A model generated the notes under the pieces. The model searched no databases, was not told the origin of the DNA, and saw only the letters and a program-made list of their open reading frames with translations. A stretch of DNA of 64,000 nt, taken from positions 186,001 through 250,000 of the forward strand of contig CAVTJX010000008.1 in the NCBI GenBank assembly GCA_963735175.1. Reading direction: 5' to 3'. How positions within the stretch are numbered: position 1 is the stretch's first letter; the number at the start of each line of letters is the position of its first letter. Source of the stretch: CAVTJX01 sp963735175. GTDB lineage: Bacteria; Electryoneota; RPQS01. Made by a program: the position numbers and the translations under genes. Below, in pieces: positions 46,073 through 57,300 of the stretch.

Positions 46073-46137
46073 GGCGTTGTAAAGGAGTCAAAACAAACGC
46101 GCGGGGTAAGGAAACCTCGCGCGGCGATTCATTTCTG

Positions 46138-46205
46138 CCTGGGCGGCGGGCTCCGTCCCGCCGCAATCTCCAGAAAGAGCAACGGGACAGAGCCCGTTGC
46201 CCAGG
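46138..46205. repeat. Three-way palindromic element (two hairpins inside an outer stem)
   Basis: Outer arms CCTGGGC (46138-46144) and GCCCAGG (46199-46205). Inside: arms GCGGCGGG/CCCGCCGC with apex CTCCGT (46143-46164) and arms GCAACGGG/CCCGTTGC with apex ACAGAG (46179-46200). Confidence 0.7.
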
Positions 46206-46252
46206 AATGGGAATGACATCCGGCTATCACCGGGTCCAGCGCCGCGCGCTGG

Positions 46253-48080
46253 TTATGCCATGCTTTTCACTTTTTCGGCCCGCTTGCGCTCTTCGGCGTT
46301 GAGGATCGTCTTGCGGAGGCGCAGCGACTGCGGCGTGACTTCCACCAATTCGTCCTCGTTGATGAAGGCGATGGCTTCCTCGAGCGACTGTACCCGCGGC
46401 GGGGCGATCTGGTAGGCGTCGTCCGAACCCGAGGCGCGCATGTTGGTCAGTTTCTTCTCGCGCACGATGTTCACCACGAGGTCGGTGTCGCGCGAGTTTT
46501 CGCCCACCACCATGCCCTCGTAGACCTGCGTGCCGGGAGCCACGAACAGCTCGCCGCGGTCCTGTAAGTTGGCCAGCGCATAGCCGGTCACACGGCCTTC
46601 GCGGTCGGCGACGAGCACGCCCGAGGGCCGGTGCGCGATCTCGCCTTCAAAGGGGCGGTAGCCCGCAAACTGGCTGTGCATGATCACCGTGCCGCGTGTC
46701 GTCGTCATGAGGATGGGCCGCAGGCCGATCAGGCCGCGCATGGGAATGTCAAACGTCATGCGCACCCAGCCGGTGGCGTGATTCGTCATGCGCGTCATGA
46801 TCCCGCGGCGGATGCCCAGCGTGCTGGTAATCACGCCCACGTATTCCTCGGGGCAGTCCACCATCACGTCTTCGAACGGTTCCAGGAGTTTGTCGTGTTC
46901 GCGCTTGAAGAGCACGCGCGGTTTGCCGACGCACATTTCAAAGCCTTCGCGCCGCATCATCTCGATCAGGATCGCCATCTGCAATTCGCCGCGTCCGTAG
47001 ACGCGATAGCTGTCGGTGGTGTCGGCGTCTTCCACGCGCAGCGCCGGGTTGCCGCGCAGCTCCTTGAACAGCCGGTCGCGGATCTGGCGCGTCGTCACGT
47101 ATTTGCCTTCGCGTCCGGCAAAGGGCGAATTATTGACGCTGAACACCATCTCCAGCGTGGGTTCGTCGATCTTCAGCGGCGGCAGGGGGCGCGGATCGTC
47201 CGCGGCGGTGATGGTGTCGCCGATGAAAATACCTTCGATTCCCGCCAGCGCTACGATGTCCCCGGCGCCCGCTTCGGGGATCGGCGTGCGCGCCAGACCG
47301 TCAAAGCCGTAAAGCTGCGTGATCTTGGTGGTGATATGCTCCTCGGCGGACTTCACCAGCACCACCGTATCGCCAACCTTGATCTTGCCGTGGCTGATGC
47401 GCCCGATGCCGATGCGGCCCACGTAGTCGTTATAGTCGAGAGTCGTGATCTGCAGTTGCAGGCTGTGATCCGGATCGTGCGCGGGTGGCGGCACTTTCGC
47501 GAAAATCAGCTCGAACAGCGGCTCGAGATTTTCACTCGGGCTTCGCCAGATCGAGCGTCGCCGTGCCCGCGCGGGCGTTGGTGTAGATGACGGGAAAGTG
47601 GCACTGTTCTTCCGAGGCGTCGAGGTCGAGGAACAGCTCCAGCACTTCGTCCAGCACTTCGGCGATGCGCGCGTCGGGGCGGTCGATCTTGTTAATGACA
47701 ACGATCGGCGAGAGCCCGGCTTCGAGCGCGTTCGAGAGCACGTAGCGCGTTTGCGGCAGCGGCCCTTCCGAAGCGTCCACCAGCAGCAGGCAGCCGTCCA
47801 CCATTTTCAAAACGCGCTGCACCTGCCCGCCGAAATCGGCGTGGCCGGGAGTATCGACGATATTGACCATCTTGCCGCGCCAGTGCACCGCCGTATTTTT
47901 CGAGAGGATGGTGATGCCTTTTTCGCGTTCGAGGTCGAGCTTATCCAGAACACGCTCCACCACGGCCTGTCCCGTGCGGAACACACCGGCCTGATGAAGC
48001 ATGCCGTCAACTAAGGTGGTTTTGCCGTGGTCTACGTGGGCAATGATGGCGATATTGCGGAGGTCGTCCCGGTACTGCAC
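46253..48080 (-). CDS. typA: Ribosome-associated GTPase TypA/BipA, frameshifted once
   Basis: Translational GTPase used in stress and ribosome assembly. G1 IIAHVDHGKTTLVDGML, switch I/G2 REKGITILSKNTA, G3 VDTPGHADFGGQV, G4 VVINKIDRPDAR. The TypA-specific C-terminal region is present: MTRMTNHATGWVRMTFDIP, RGLIGLRPILMTTTRG and the C-terminal RLRKTILNAEERKRAEK. About 608 residues with repair. One frame change near 47535 (LAKPE to SENLEPLFELIF). The start codon is GTG at 48080 with GGGAAAG upstream. Confidence 0.93.
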
Positions 48081-48111
48081 AGTGTCTTTCCCTTTAATTT
48101 ACAGAACCTTT

Positions 48112-48140
48112 AATATACGAAGAAATTTGGTAGGGATCAA
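48112..48140 (-). promoter_or_regulatory. typA promoter
   Basis: Minus-strand TTGATC (48135-48140), 17-bp spacer, TATATT (48112-48117), 32 bp before the GTG start. Confidence 0.65.
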
Positions 48141-48188
48141 TTCTTCCAGCTCGAATCGTTAATTCTGACCCCCTTGGCACCCCCCGCT

Positions 48189-48265
48189 TACGTCGTGGTG
48201 GGTCTCCAGACCCGCCCGTCTGTTCAAAGACCGGACGGGGGATCGCGGAGAGTTCCCCACGACGA
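48189..48265. repeat. Compound palindrome between typA and menF
   Basis: Outer ends CGTCGTGG and CCACGACG (about 48191-48265) enclose the CTCCAG palindrome (arms GGTGGGT/ACCCGCC, 48197-48216) and a GGGGGAT...GTTCCCC hairpin whose apex reads CTCCGCG on the minus strand. Same GGACGGG...CCACG setting as at 16.2, 16.4 and 36.5 kb. Confidence 0.65.
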
Positions 48266-48279
48266 ATTAAAAGCTACAA

Positions 48280-48308
48280 TTGCAACTGTGAAAACAATTT
48301 ATTAAACT
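48280..48308 (+). promoter_or_regulatory. Candidate promoter of the men operon
   Basis: TTGCAA (48280-48285), 17-bp spacer, TAAACT (48303-48308). The ATG at 48315 is only 6 bp further and has no ribosome site, so if this promoter is used the message is leaderless. A second in-frame ATG (48333) is the alternative. Confidence 0.45.
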
Positions 48309-48314
48309 AAGCGC

Positions 48315-49559
48315 ATGGCTATTGCCGGTAACATGCGCTATTTACTGCATACTCCCGCATTTCCCTGTCCGCCGCCCTGGCGGGCGTGGGAAGCGCTGGC
48401 GGCGCTGCGGCCTCCCGCGTTCCTCTGGCGGGATCGAGCGGCCGACGTGGTCTGGCTGGGGCTGGGCGAACGCTGCCGGTTCGGATCGCTCGTGGAATGT
48501 CGCGACACCCTGGCCGCGCTGGAAGTGGAAGGCGGGCGGGGGGAGCTGCCGCTGCGAGGTTTTGTGATTGTTCCGTTTGAAAGCGCCAGCACGGCCGTGA
48601 TTCTGCCCGAGATCCTGCTTCGCTGGCAGGATGGACTCGCGCAACTGGCGGTTGCCGCCTCCGGCGAGGACGTGGCGGAATCCGTCATCGAAGCGCTGGT
48701 CAATCCGCCGCCGCTGCGGTTGCCGCTGATGGTCGATGGGGGGCGGCGCTTCTCGCGAAGCGCGTGGATCGAGGCCGTCAACGCCGCCCGCGACGCGATC
48801 CGTGCAGGGACGCTGCAAAAGTTGGTGCTGGCCCGCGACTCGGTTCGCGACTCCGTTCTGCCAATTCCCGTTTCCACGGTCCTCGAGCGGCTGAGCGTCA
48901 CGACGCCCGGCTGCTATCTGTTTGCGATGACGACCGCAGACGGTGGCACGTTTTTGGGCGCGTCGCCCGAACAACTCTTCCGTCTCGACGGCGACCAGTT
49001 GCTCACCGAAAGCCTCGCGGGTACGCGTATGCGCGGCCAGACTCCCGCCGAAGACGCTGCGCTGGCGGACGAATTGCTGCGCTCGGGCAAAGACGCGCGT
49101 GAGCAGCGGATTGTCACCGAATTTCTGTCCGCCGCCCTCGCCGCGCTCTGCGACGAGCGGGAGATCGCGCCCGCGCCGGAGATCCGCCAGCTCGCCAGCG
49201 TGCAGCACCTGGTCACGCCCGCGCGGGGCCGGTTGCGCGGGGGTATCTCGCCGGATGCAATTCTGGCCGCGCTGCATCCTACGCCCGCCGTTTGCGGTGT
49301 GCCGCGTGTTGCCGCGCGGGAAACCATCGCGCGTCTTGAACCCGTTCCGCGCGGCCTGTATGCGGGGGCGCTCGGTTTTGTCGACACCCGCACGGCCGAA
49401 TTTGCGGTATCGATCCGCTCCGCGCACATCACCGGCTCGCGCGCCGTGGTCTATGGCGGCGCGGGCATTTTGGAAGACTCCGACCCCCTCGAGGAATGGA
49501 ACGAAACTTCGTGGAAGATGCGTCCGCTGTTGAACGCCCTGGGATGCGGCCCACAATGA
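48315..49559 (+). CDS. menF: Isochorismate synthase
   Basis: Converts chorismate to isochorismate, the entry to menaquinone synthesis. 414 residues, intact. Chorismate-binding blocks: IRAGTLQKLVLARDSV, FLGASPEQLFRLDGDQLLTESLAGT (catalytic Glu), then VQHLVTPARGRLR, HPTPAVCGVPRVAARE and YAGALGFVDTRTAEFAVSIRSA. The short isochorismate motif and the men neighbours identify it as MenF rather than an anthranilate-type enzyme. Its stop overlaps the menD ATG by 4 bases. Confidence 0.92.
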   Translation: MAIAGNMRYLLHTPAFPCPPPWRAWEALAALRPPAFLWRDRAADVVWLGLGERCRFGSLVECRDTLAALEVEGGRGELPLRGFVIVPFESASTAVILPEILLRWQDGLAQLAVAASGEDVAESVIEALVNPPPLRLPLMVDGGRRFSRSAWIEAVNAARDAIRAGTLQKLVLARDSVRDSVLPIPVSTVLERLSVTTPGCYLFAMTTADGGTFLGASPEQLFRLDGDQLLTESLAGTRMRGQTPAEDAALADELLRSGKDAREQRIVTEFLSAALAALCDEREIAPAPEIRQLASVQHLVTPARGRLRGGISPDAILAALHPTPAVCGVPRVAARETIARLEPVPRGLYAGALGFVDTRTAEFAVSIRSAHITGSRAVVYGGAGILEDSDPLEEWNETSWKMRPLLNALGCGPQ

Positions 49560-51305
49560 ACATCGCCAATCCCAACTACCTGCACACCGCCGCGCTGCTG
49601 GCGCAGTTTGCGGCCTGTGGCGTGCGCCGCGTGGTGCTCTCGCCGGGCGCGCGTTCCACGCCCTTGTCGCTCAATGCCGTGCAGATGGGTTTCGATAGCT
49701 ACGTGTTGATCGACGAGCGTTCCGCCGTGTTCTTTGCGCTGGGTCTTGCCAAGGCCGACGGCGTGCCGCCGATTCTGATCTGCACCTCGGGCACTGCCGC
49801 CGCCAACTATTTTCCGGCGGTGATCGAGGCCGCGCAGTCGGGCGTGCCGCTGATCGTGCTCAGCGCCGACCGCCCCGCCGCGCTCCGCCACACCGGTGCC
49901 GCCCAGACGATCGACCAAACGCAGCTCTACGGCAAATACGCCCGCTATTTTGCCGAGCTGCCCCGGCCCGCGCCGACCTCGAGCACCTGCGCGGCGTGCG
50001 CCAGACGGCGGCGGCGGCGTTTGCCGCCGCCATCAGCAAGCCGCGTGGCCCCGTGCAGATCAACGTGCCGCTGGACGAACCGCTGGCCCCCATTCCGCAA
50101 GCGAAGCGAACGCTGCGAAACGCTGTGGGCTGAATTGCAGCGCGAAGGCTTTGATAGTGTCGCACAGCCTGCCGCGCCAGACGTTCCGGAGGAAGTCATC
50201 ACTCGTATGGCCGCCACGCTGCGTGATTCGCTCTGCGGGCTGATCGTGGCCGGGCCGAATGCCGCGCGTACGACCGCAGAGGCCGAAGCGATCTTTGAAC
50301 TCGCCAAGCAACTTGGCTGGCCGCTGCTGGCAGACATTGCCTCGGGCCTGCGTTTCTACCGCTTTCCGGTGATGGCCCACTACGACGTGTTCCTGCGCGA
50401 GCCGGGGCTGTTCGATCTCGCGCCCGACGTGGTGCTGGCTTTCGGCGCGCTGCCGACATCGCAGAGCTCTGAATCGCTACCTCGAGCGCCACCGCGCCGC
50501 GCACACGATCCGCATTCAGCCGCACGAACTGGGGCAGGATCCGCTGGCGCTGGCACGCGAACGGATTGTAACCGATGTCGCGCCCTTCTGCCGCGAGCTG
50601 TCGCGCCGCGTGAAAGTGTCGCGCGATTCGCTCTTGTGGGACGCGTTCCAGCGGGCCTCGAACACGGTGCGCATGGAACTCGACCGCGCTCCGCTGACGG
50701 ACGCCGCCTGCGAGGCGCTGTACGTCTTCGCCGCCGTGCGCGCGCTGCCCGACGGCGCGAACCTCGTTTTGGCCAACAGCCTCTCCATCCGCTATGCCGA
50801 CGCGCTGGCCGCCGCCGAGGGCAAGCGAAGTACACGCGCTTTGTCATGCGCGGCGCGAACGGCATCGACGGCACGCTTTCGCACGCCGCCGGCGTCGCCG
50901 CCGCCATCGGGCGCGCCCACGCTGCTCATCACGGGCGACCTCGCGTTTCTCCACGACCTCGGCGGTCTGCTACGGCGTCGCGCGCTGCGCGCCGAATTTG
51001 ACGATTCTGCTGCTTAACAACAACGGCGGCGGCATCTTCCACTTTCTGAATGTCCACGAATACCGGGACGCCTTCGAGCGCATCCACGCCACGCCGCCGA
51101 ATGTCAATCTGGAAGCGGCGCGGGACTTGTTTGGCGTGGCATGGCAGCAAGTCAACGCACCGCGGGATGTCGCCGCCGCCCTTCTGCAACTCCGCCGGCC
51201 GACCTCGCAGGGCATGTCGTCGAAGTGCGCACCGACCGCGCCGCCAATCATCGCGCCTATGCCGCGCTGACGCTGCGCCTCGCCGCGGAGGCCGCCCGCC
51301 AATGA
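49556..51305 (+). CDS. menD: SEPHCHC synthase MenD, heavily frameshifted
   Basis: Thiamine diphosphate enzyme joining isochorismate and 2-oxoglutarate. N-terminal Pyr domain intact: SPGARSTPLSLNAV, VLIDERSAVFFALGLAKADG (catalytic Glu), ICTSGTAAANYFPAVIEA, VLSADRPAALRHTGAAQTID. Later blocks occur in other frames: ISKPRGPVQINVPLDEPLAPI, VDP-type middle domain GLIVAGPNAARTTAEAE, and the ThDP-binding GDLAFLHDLGGLL with NNNGGGIFHFLNVHEY. At least five frame changes (near 49968, 50110, 50465, 50825 and 50900-50990, plus one near 51190). The final frame ends ...LRLAAEAARQ at TGA 51303, overlapping menH. Confidence 0.88.
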
Positions 51306-52145
51306 CCACGATTGCCGCCAGCAGCATCGACTGGCACGTGGACTGGCATGGCCCGCACGGCCTGCCGGTCCTGTGCCTCGTGCACGGCTTTGCCGGCAAC
51401 CGGCACACGTGGGCGGAACTGCTGCCCGAGCTTGTCGACGCATTTCCGTCTCTTGCTGGTGGATCTGCCGGGCCACGGCCAGACGCCGCTGCCGCCCGAG
51501 GCCGATCTGAATCTCGAACGGCTGGGCATCGCGCTTGGCCAGCTCATCCGCAACGCCGCCGAAGGTCCGGCCATGCTCTGCGGCTACAGCATGGGCGGAC
51601 GTGTGGCGCTGCACACCGCGCTCTTCGCTCCCGAATATGTGACGGCGCTGGGATTGATCGGCGCGTCGCCCGGCATTGAAGATCTCACGGAGCGCGAAGA
51701 TCCGCCGCGAGGCCGACAACGAACTGGCCGCGCGGATCCGCGAAAAGCGCATCGCCTGGTTCGCCGAGTACTGGGGCAATCTGCCGTTCTTCAAATCGCA
51801 GAAGCGCCTGCCCGCCGACGTGCAGGAGCGGCTCTATCGCTCGCGGCTGGAAAACGATCCCGACGCCCTCGCCTGGTGTCTCGAACACCTCGGCACCGGC
51901 ACGCAGGAGTATCTCAGCCCGCGCCTGGGCGAACTGAAGATGCCGCTGCTGCTGCTGGCCGGGGCGCTCGACAGCAAATATTGCGAATCCAACCGCGAGC
52001 TGGAAGCGCGCGCCACGGCCGCGCCGCTGGTCCGCCGCGTGGAGATCGCCGATGCGGGCCACGCCGCGCACATCGAAGCGCCGCACGCCGTCGCCCGCGA
52101 ACTCATTCATTTTTTCGAACCCGCCTCTAACCCCCGCGTGACCCC

Positions 52146-52149
<4 letters not shown>
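51302..52149 (+). CDS. menH: SHCHC synthase MenH (alpha/beta hydrolase), frameshifted
   Basis: Eliminates pyruvate from SEPHCHC. MTTIAASSIDWHVDWHG, LCLVHGFAGNRHTWAELLPEL, then in the second frame LLLVDLPGHGQTPLP and the nucleophile MLCGYSMGGRVALH, and in the third frame REKRIAWFAEYWGNLPFF, LLLAGALDSKY (Asp) and IADAGHAAHIEAP (His). Complete catalytic triad and the MenH cap. Frame changes near 51447 and 51700. ATG 51302 overlaps the menD stop; the stop region overlaps menB. Confidence 0.88.
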
Positions 52150-52968
<819 letters not shown>

Positions 52969-53510
52969 ATGAAGGGTGGACACCGCGCAAGGCGAACCTG
53001 GAAAAGTCAGATCTGGCAGCCGGCAAGCAAATATCGAACGGATCGCTTGGCAAGACGTGGAAGCTTCAAGGCGCGAGGGGTTTGCTGACGTGCTGCCGGG
53101 GCAGGTGTGGAGCGTCAAGGGCGGGAAGAAGCGGGCGCTCGCGGCGAGCAGCGGACTACAGCGGCGTGCGCTATCGCTACGTGATCCGCGAGGGCAACAC
53201 GGCGGCGGTGGAGTTGCAGATTGACGCGCGCGGATTCCGTGGCGAACCAGCGGCTCGTGCAGCTTCTGGAAAAGCAGCGCGCGGAGATCGAGGCGGCCTT
53301 CGGCGCGGCATTGGACTGGAACGAGGACGCGCGAGCACAACCCGACCGCGCTCCGGGATCCGCTCCTGGCTCGGCGCTGAGCCTGTGCCCGCAGATCCGG
53401 CAGAGCGGCGCGTGCTCCAAGTGGCGATGATTGAGGCGATGGGGCGGTTGGTGCGAACGCTGGGACCGTATGTCGAGGTGCATCCGCCGACGCAGTGGAA
53501 TCCCGAATAA
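52969..53510 (+). pseudogene. Fragments of a DUF4268-type protein
   Basis: Between menB and menA, in several frames: YSGVRYRYVIREGNTAAVEL, then DSVANQRLVQLLEKQRAEIEAAFGAALDW, then RSWLGAEPVPADPAERRVLQVAMIEAMGRLVRTLGPYVE up to TAA near 53508. These resemble the C-terminal half of DUF4268 domains seen in nuclease-like proteins. No full-length frame and no start. Either a decayed insertion into the men operon or the end of a frameshifted gene. It interrupts an otherwise overlapping gene string. Confidence 0.55.
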
Positions 53511-53758
53511 GGTGCGCTGACTTCATTGTCTGTCCACCCGGATGGTCTCTCGGTTCCGTCTGCTGGCTAGATGCCCCGCGGAAGGAGTTGGCTTCTTCGC
53601 CGGGGCTCACGTGGGCATTCCCTTTGGAGAACAGATAGAGTGTCCGGGCGTAGCCTCGAGCTGAGTATCCTTCAGCCCGCAGACGGGCTTGAGGATGACA
53701 CGCGTCAAGGGATGCGTCATACCGGAAACATACTCCCGACCGTTTAGAATTCAGCTTT

Positions 53759-54634
53759 ATGCCCAATCCCTGGCTCTTCGCCTCCCGTCCCAAAACCCTT
53801 GTCGCTGCGATTGTGCCCGGTCATTATTGGCGCGGCGTATGCGCGGGGGGCGGCCATCGAACATTGGCCGCTGACGCTGTGCGCCCTGTGCAGCGCGCTG
53901 TGCATTCAGATCGGGACGAACTTTGCTAATGACTATGCCGATTTCAAATCCGGCGCGGATACGGAACACCGTCTCGGCCCCACGCGTGTCACGCAGGCGG
54001 GGCTGATTGCACCGGAACCGTGAAGCGCGGGGCGATGCTGGCGTTTGCGGCGGCGGTGGCGTTTGGCGTGCCGCTGATTGTGCGCGGAGGGCTGCCGATT
54101 CTCATCATCGGCGGGCTGTCGATTCTCTGCGGCTGGGCCTACACCAGCGGGCCGTATCCGCTGGGCTACAACGGCCTTGGCGAGCTGTTTGTGTTTCTCT
54201 TCTTCGGCCTCGCGGCGGTGGCGGGCACGCACTATGTGCTGACGTGGGAATACTGGAGCAAGATCGCGCTCTTCATCGGCATCGCCCCCGGCCTGCACGC
54301 CTCGGCGCTCTTGGCCGTGAACAATGTGCGCGACATCGACACCGACCGGCAGGTGGGCAAGCGCACCCTCGCCGCGCGCTTCGGGCGCGACTTCGGCCGC
54401 GCGGAATATGCGGCGCTGCTGCTGCTGCCCTATGCCGTGCCCATCGTCCTTTATTTCGCGCTGCATTTCGAGGGCTTCGTACTGTTGCCGCTGGCGACGC
54501 TGCCGTTGACGCTGACGCCGCTGTCGCTGGTTTACACGCGCACCGACGGCCCGGGTCTGATTCAGGCGCTGGCCGGCACGGCGCGGCTGCAACTGCTTTT
54601 CGGTTTGCTCTTCGCGCTGGGCCTCGCGCTGTGA
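53759..54634 (+). CDS. menA: 1,4-dihydroxy-2-naphthoate polyprenyltransferase, frameshifted
   Basis: UbiA-family membrane prenyltransferase attaching the isoprenoid tail. MPNPWLFASRPKTLVAAIVP is a typical MenA start; the first Asp motif is NFANDYADFKSGADTEHRLGP, the second NNVRDIDTDRQVGKRTLAAR. About nine hydrophobic segments and a MenA-type end. Frame changes near 53820 (CCC where CC is expected before GTCATTATTGG) and 54020 (a missing A in GAAACC). The stop overlaps the GTG start of menC (GTGA). Confidence 0.92.
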
Positions 54635-55745
54635 AAATCACGCGCATCACGCTGGCGCAGGATGAGCTGCCGCTGGTCAGCACCGCTGCGCACGGCGCGC
54701 GGCGAGATGAGACGCGGCCCGTGCTGCTGGTGGCGCTGTGGGATGACCGCGGCCGCGTGGCTATCGGCGAAGCCGCGCCGCTGCCCGAGCATGGCACGGA
54801 AAGTTTCGATATTGCCTTCGACGTGCTCTACGCGGGTTGCTGCGCGGACGGATTATCCTGAGTTGCAGCCCGATCTGAGCGCCTTTGGAGATTGGCTGCA
54901 CGCCATCGGCCTTGCCCGCGACTTCGCTCCCGCTTCCGTGCTGGGCGCTGGAATGCGCGCTGGCAACGCTCGCCGCGTGGGACCAGGGCGCATCGCTGGC
55001 GCAGTGGCTGGGCGCGGAAACGGAATCTATTGCCGTGAATGCTCTGCTTGGCGGCGGCGAAGCGGAGCGCGTGCTGGCGGCGGCCTCGCGCGCGGTGACG
55101 GACGGCTATCGCACGCTGAAGCTGAAGGTGGGCGTGGCGCCGCTGCGCGCGGAAATCGAGACCGTGCGCCGCCTGCGCGAAGCCTTTCCGCTGACGGCAT
55201 TGCGGCTCGACGCCAACGGCGCGCTATCCTTCGACGAGGCGCGGCAACTGGCCCATGCTGTCACTTCGAGCGGCATCGAGTATCTTGAAGAGCCGCTCGC
55301 GCATCCCGCGCCGGAGTCCCTGCGGCTGTTGCGGGAGGCGATGCGTGTGCCGCTCGCGCTCGACGAGTCGCTGCAGGACGACGAACGTTTCGCGCAGATC
55401 GTCGCCGAGCGCCTCTGTGACGTAGTCGTCCTGAAACCCGCCGTCATCGGGTCGTTCGCGCGCCTGTTCGAAATGGCCCGCGCCGCGCGCCGCCGGCGGA
55501 TCGGCGTCGTCATCTCCAACGTGATCGAGTCTTCCCTCGGTCTGAACTACGCGGCGCACTGCGCGGCGGTCTGTGGCGATCCGCGCCGCGCCCACGGCCT
55601 GGGCACAAACGCACACTTCACGCGCGACACCTTATGTGATGCGCAATTGGCATCAGGCGGCGAGCGGCGGCTGACCGATCCGCGGCAATTCGCGGACCGC
55701 CTGCAACACCATCTGGCACAATCCCTGGAAATCACAGAGCCATGA
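54631..55745 (+). CDS. menC: o-Succinylbenzoate synthase, frameshifted
   Basis: Enolase-superfamily dehydratase giving OSB. GTG start at 54631: MKITRITLAQDELPLVSTAAHG. After frame changes near 54840 and 54945 the barrel reads cleanly: GYRTLKLKVG (catalytic KxK), LRLDANGAL (metal Asp), IEYLEEPLAHP (metal Glu), PLALDESLQDD (metal Asp) and VVLKPAVIGSF (second catalytic Lys), ending HHLAQSLEITEP. About 370 residues. The stop overlaps the menE ATG by 4 bases. Confidence 0.92.
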
Positions 55746-57198
55746 GTCAAACCGATTGGTTTCACAGCCGCGCACAGGACGGACGCTGCGGATTCGTCGA
55801 CGCCGGCGGAGCGTTGCCCGACGGCGAATTCAACATCCGCACACAACGGCTCGCGGAAGTGCTCACCACGCGCTTTCCCGAGCCCGAAACGCGCATCGGC
55901 CTGTGGGGCGAGAACAGTCTCGAGTATCTGATCGCGCTCTTTGCCGTGCTGCGCGCGGGTCACGTCGCCGTGCCACTGAATACGCGCCTCACGGCGCGCG
56001 AGGTGAAGGACATCAGCCTCGCCGCCGACATCCGCGGCATGCTCGTCGCCCGCGACTATCCCGATAGTTTACGCGCCGCCCTGCCCGGCGTGCCCACCTA
56101 CGCGTTCACGCCGCGGATCGAAACGGCGGAAGGCTCTGCCGGTGTGCGGTTGCGCGCCATCAGTGAGCGGGCGGTCGCAATTCTGCTCTGCACCTCGGGC
56201 AGCAGCGGCCGCCCCCGGCTCGTGCCCTATACGCTGCGCAGCATGTTCGACCACGCGCAGGCGGTGTGCGGCCATCTGAAAGTCACGTGGCGCGACCAGT
56301 GGATTGCCTGTCTGCCGTTTTATCATATCGGCGGATTGACGATTTCCTTCCGCTGCTTTCTCTCCGGCGCCACGCTGATCGTCTCCCGCAGCGCCGATCC
56401 CGACGACCTGAACCGCCTGATCGACGTCGAGGGCGCGACGCTCATTCGGTGGTGGGCACGGTCTTCGAACGGATGCTGAACCGCCACCTCGGCAAGGAGT
56501 ATCCGAAGACGCTGCGCGCCATCATCGTCGGCGGCGGCCCCGTCCCCGCGCCGCTGCTGATGCGCTGCGACCAGGCGTATGCCACCTACGGCCTGACCGA
56601 GGCGGGCTCGATGGTCACCTGCGCGCGTCCGGGTTGCGGCGATGAAGAACGCGCGAGCGCCGGTCCGCCGCTGCCGGGCACCGACGTGCGCATTGTCGAC
56701 GAGCATGGCAAGGAGGTCAAGGCCGGGATCGAAGGCCGGATTCTCGTGCGCGGACCCGGCATGGCCCAGAGCTACAGCGGCGACAGCGAGGCCAGCGCGC
56801 TCACATTTAAGGGCGGCTGGATTCACACCGGTGACCTCGGTTTACGCGATGCCAAGGGCTTTCTGCATGTACATGCGCGGCGCGAGGATCTTGTGCTGTC
56901 GGGCGGAGAAAATATTTATCCCGCCGAGATTGAGGAGGCCCTTAAAGAGCACGCGCGAATCACCCACGCGGTGGTGTTGCCGATCGAGAACGCGGAGTGG
57001 GGCCAGGTGCCGGCGGCTTTCATCGTCCTTGCGCCCGGCCGGCCGCTTACCAATATTCACATCTTCCAGCACCTCGAAAGCCGCTTGGCCCGGCACAAAT
57101 TCCCCCGGATACTGGTCTTTGCGGAGGAATTGCCACTGCTTTCCAACGGCAAGCCGGATCTGGCTACCATTCGCAAGCGCCTCGCCGACGCAAAGTAG
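55742..57198 (+). CDS. menE: o-Succinylbenzoate-CoA ligase, frameshifted once
   Basis: Acyl-adenylate-forming ligase activating OSB with CoA. ATP loop LLCTSGSSGRPRLVPYT, CLPFYHIGGLTISFRCFLSG, acyl-site YATYGLTEAGSMVTC, GWIHTGDLGLRDAKGFLHVHAR and the hinge GGENIYPAEIEEAL; catalytic Lys in LSNGKPDLATIRK. About 485 residues, typical of MenE. One frame change near 56450 (GATLI to VVGTVFERMLNRHLGK). ATG 55742 overlaps menC. Confidence 0.92.
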
Positions 57199-57247
57199 GG
57201 GCGGGTCTAAGCCCCGCCCGCTTCCCGCATTTCGGATTCCGCCAATA

Positions 57248-57282
57248 AACAAACGGGCGGCCCCATGGGCCGTCCGTTTGTT
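57248..57282. terminator. Bidirectional terminator between menE and the thioesterase
   Basis: 15-bp arms AACAAACGGGCGGCC (57248-57262) and GGCCGTCCGTTTGTT (57268-57282) with one G-T pair; A-rich and T-rich flanks suit both convergent genes. Confidence 0.85.
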
Positions 57283-57300
57283 CTGCGTAGGCGACAGAAA

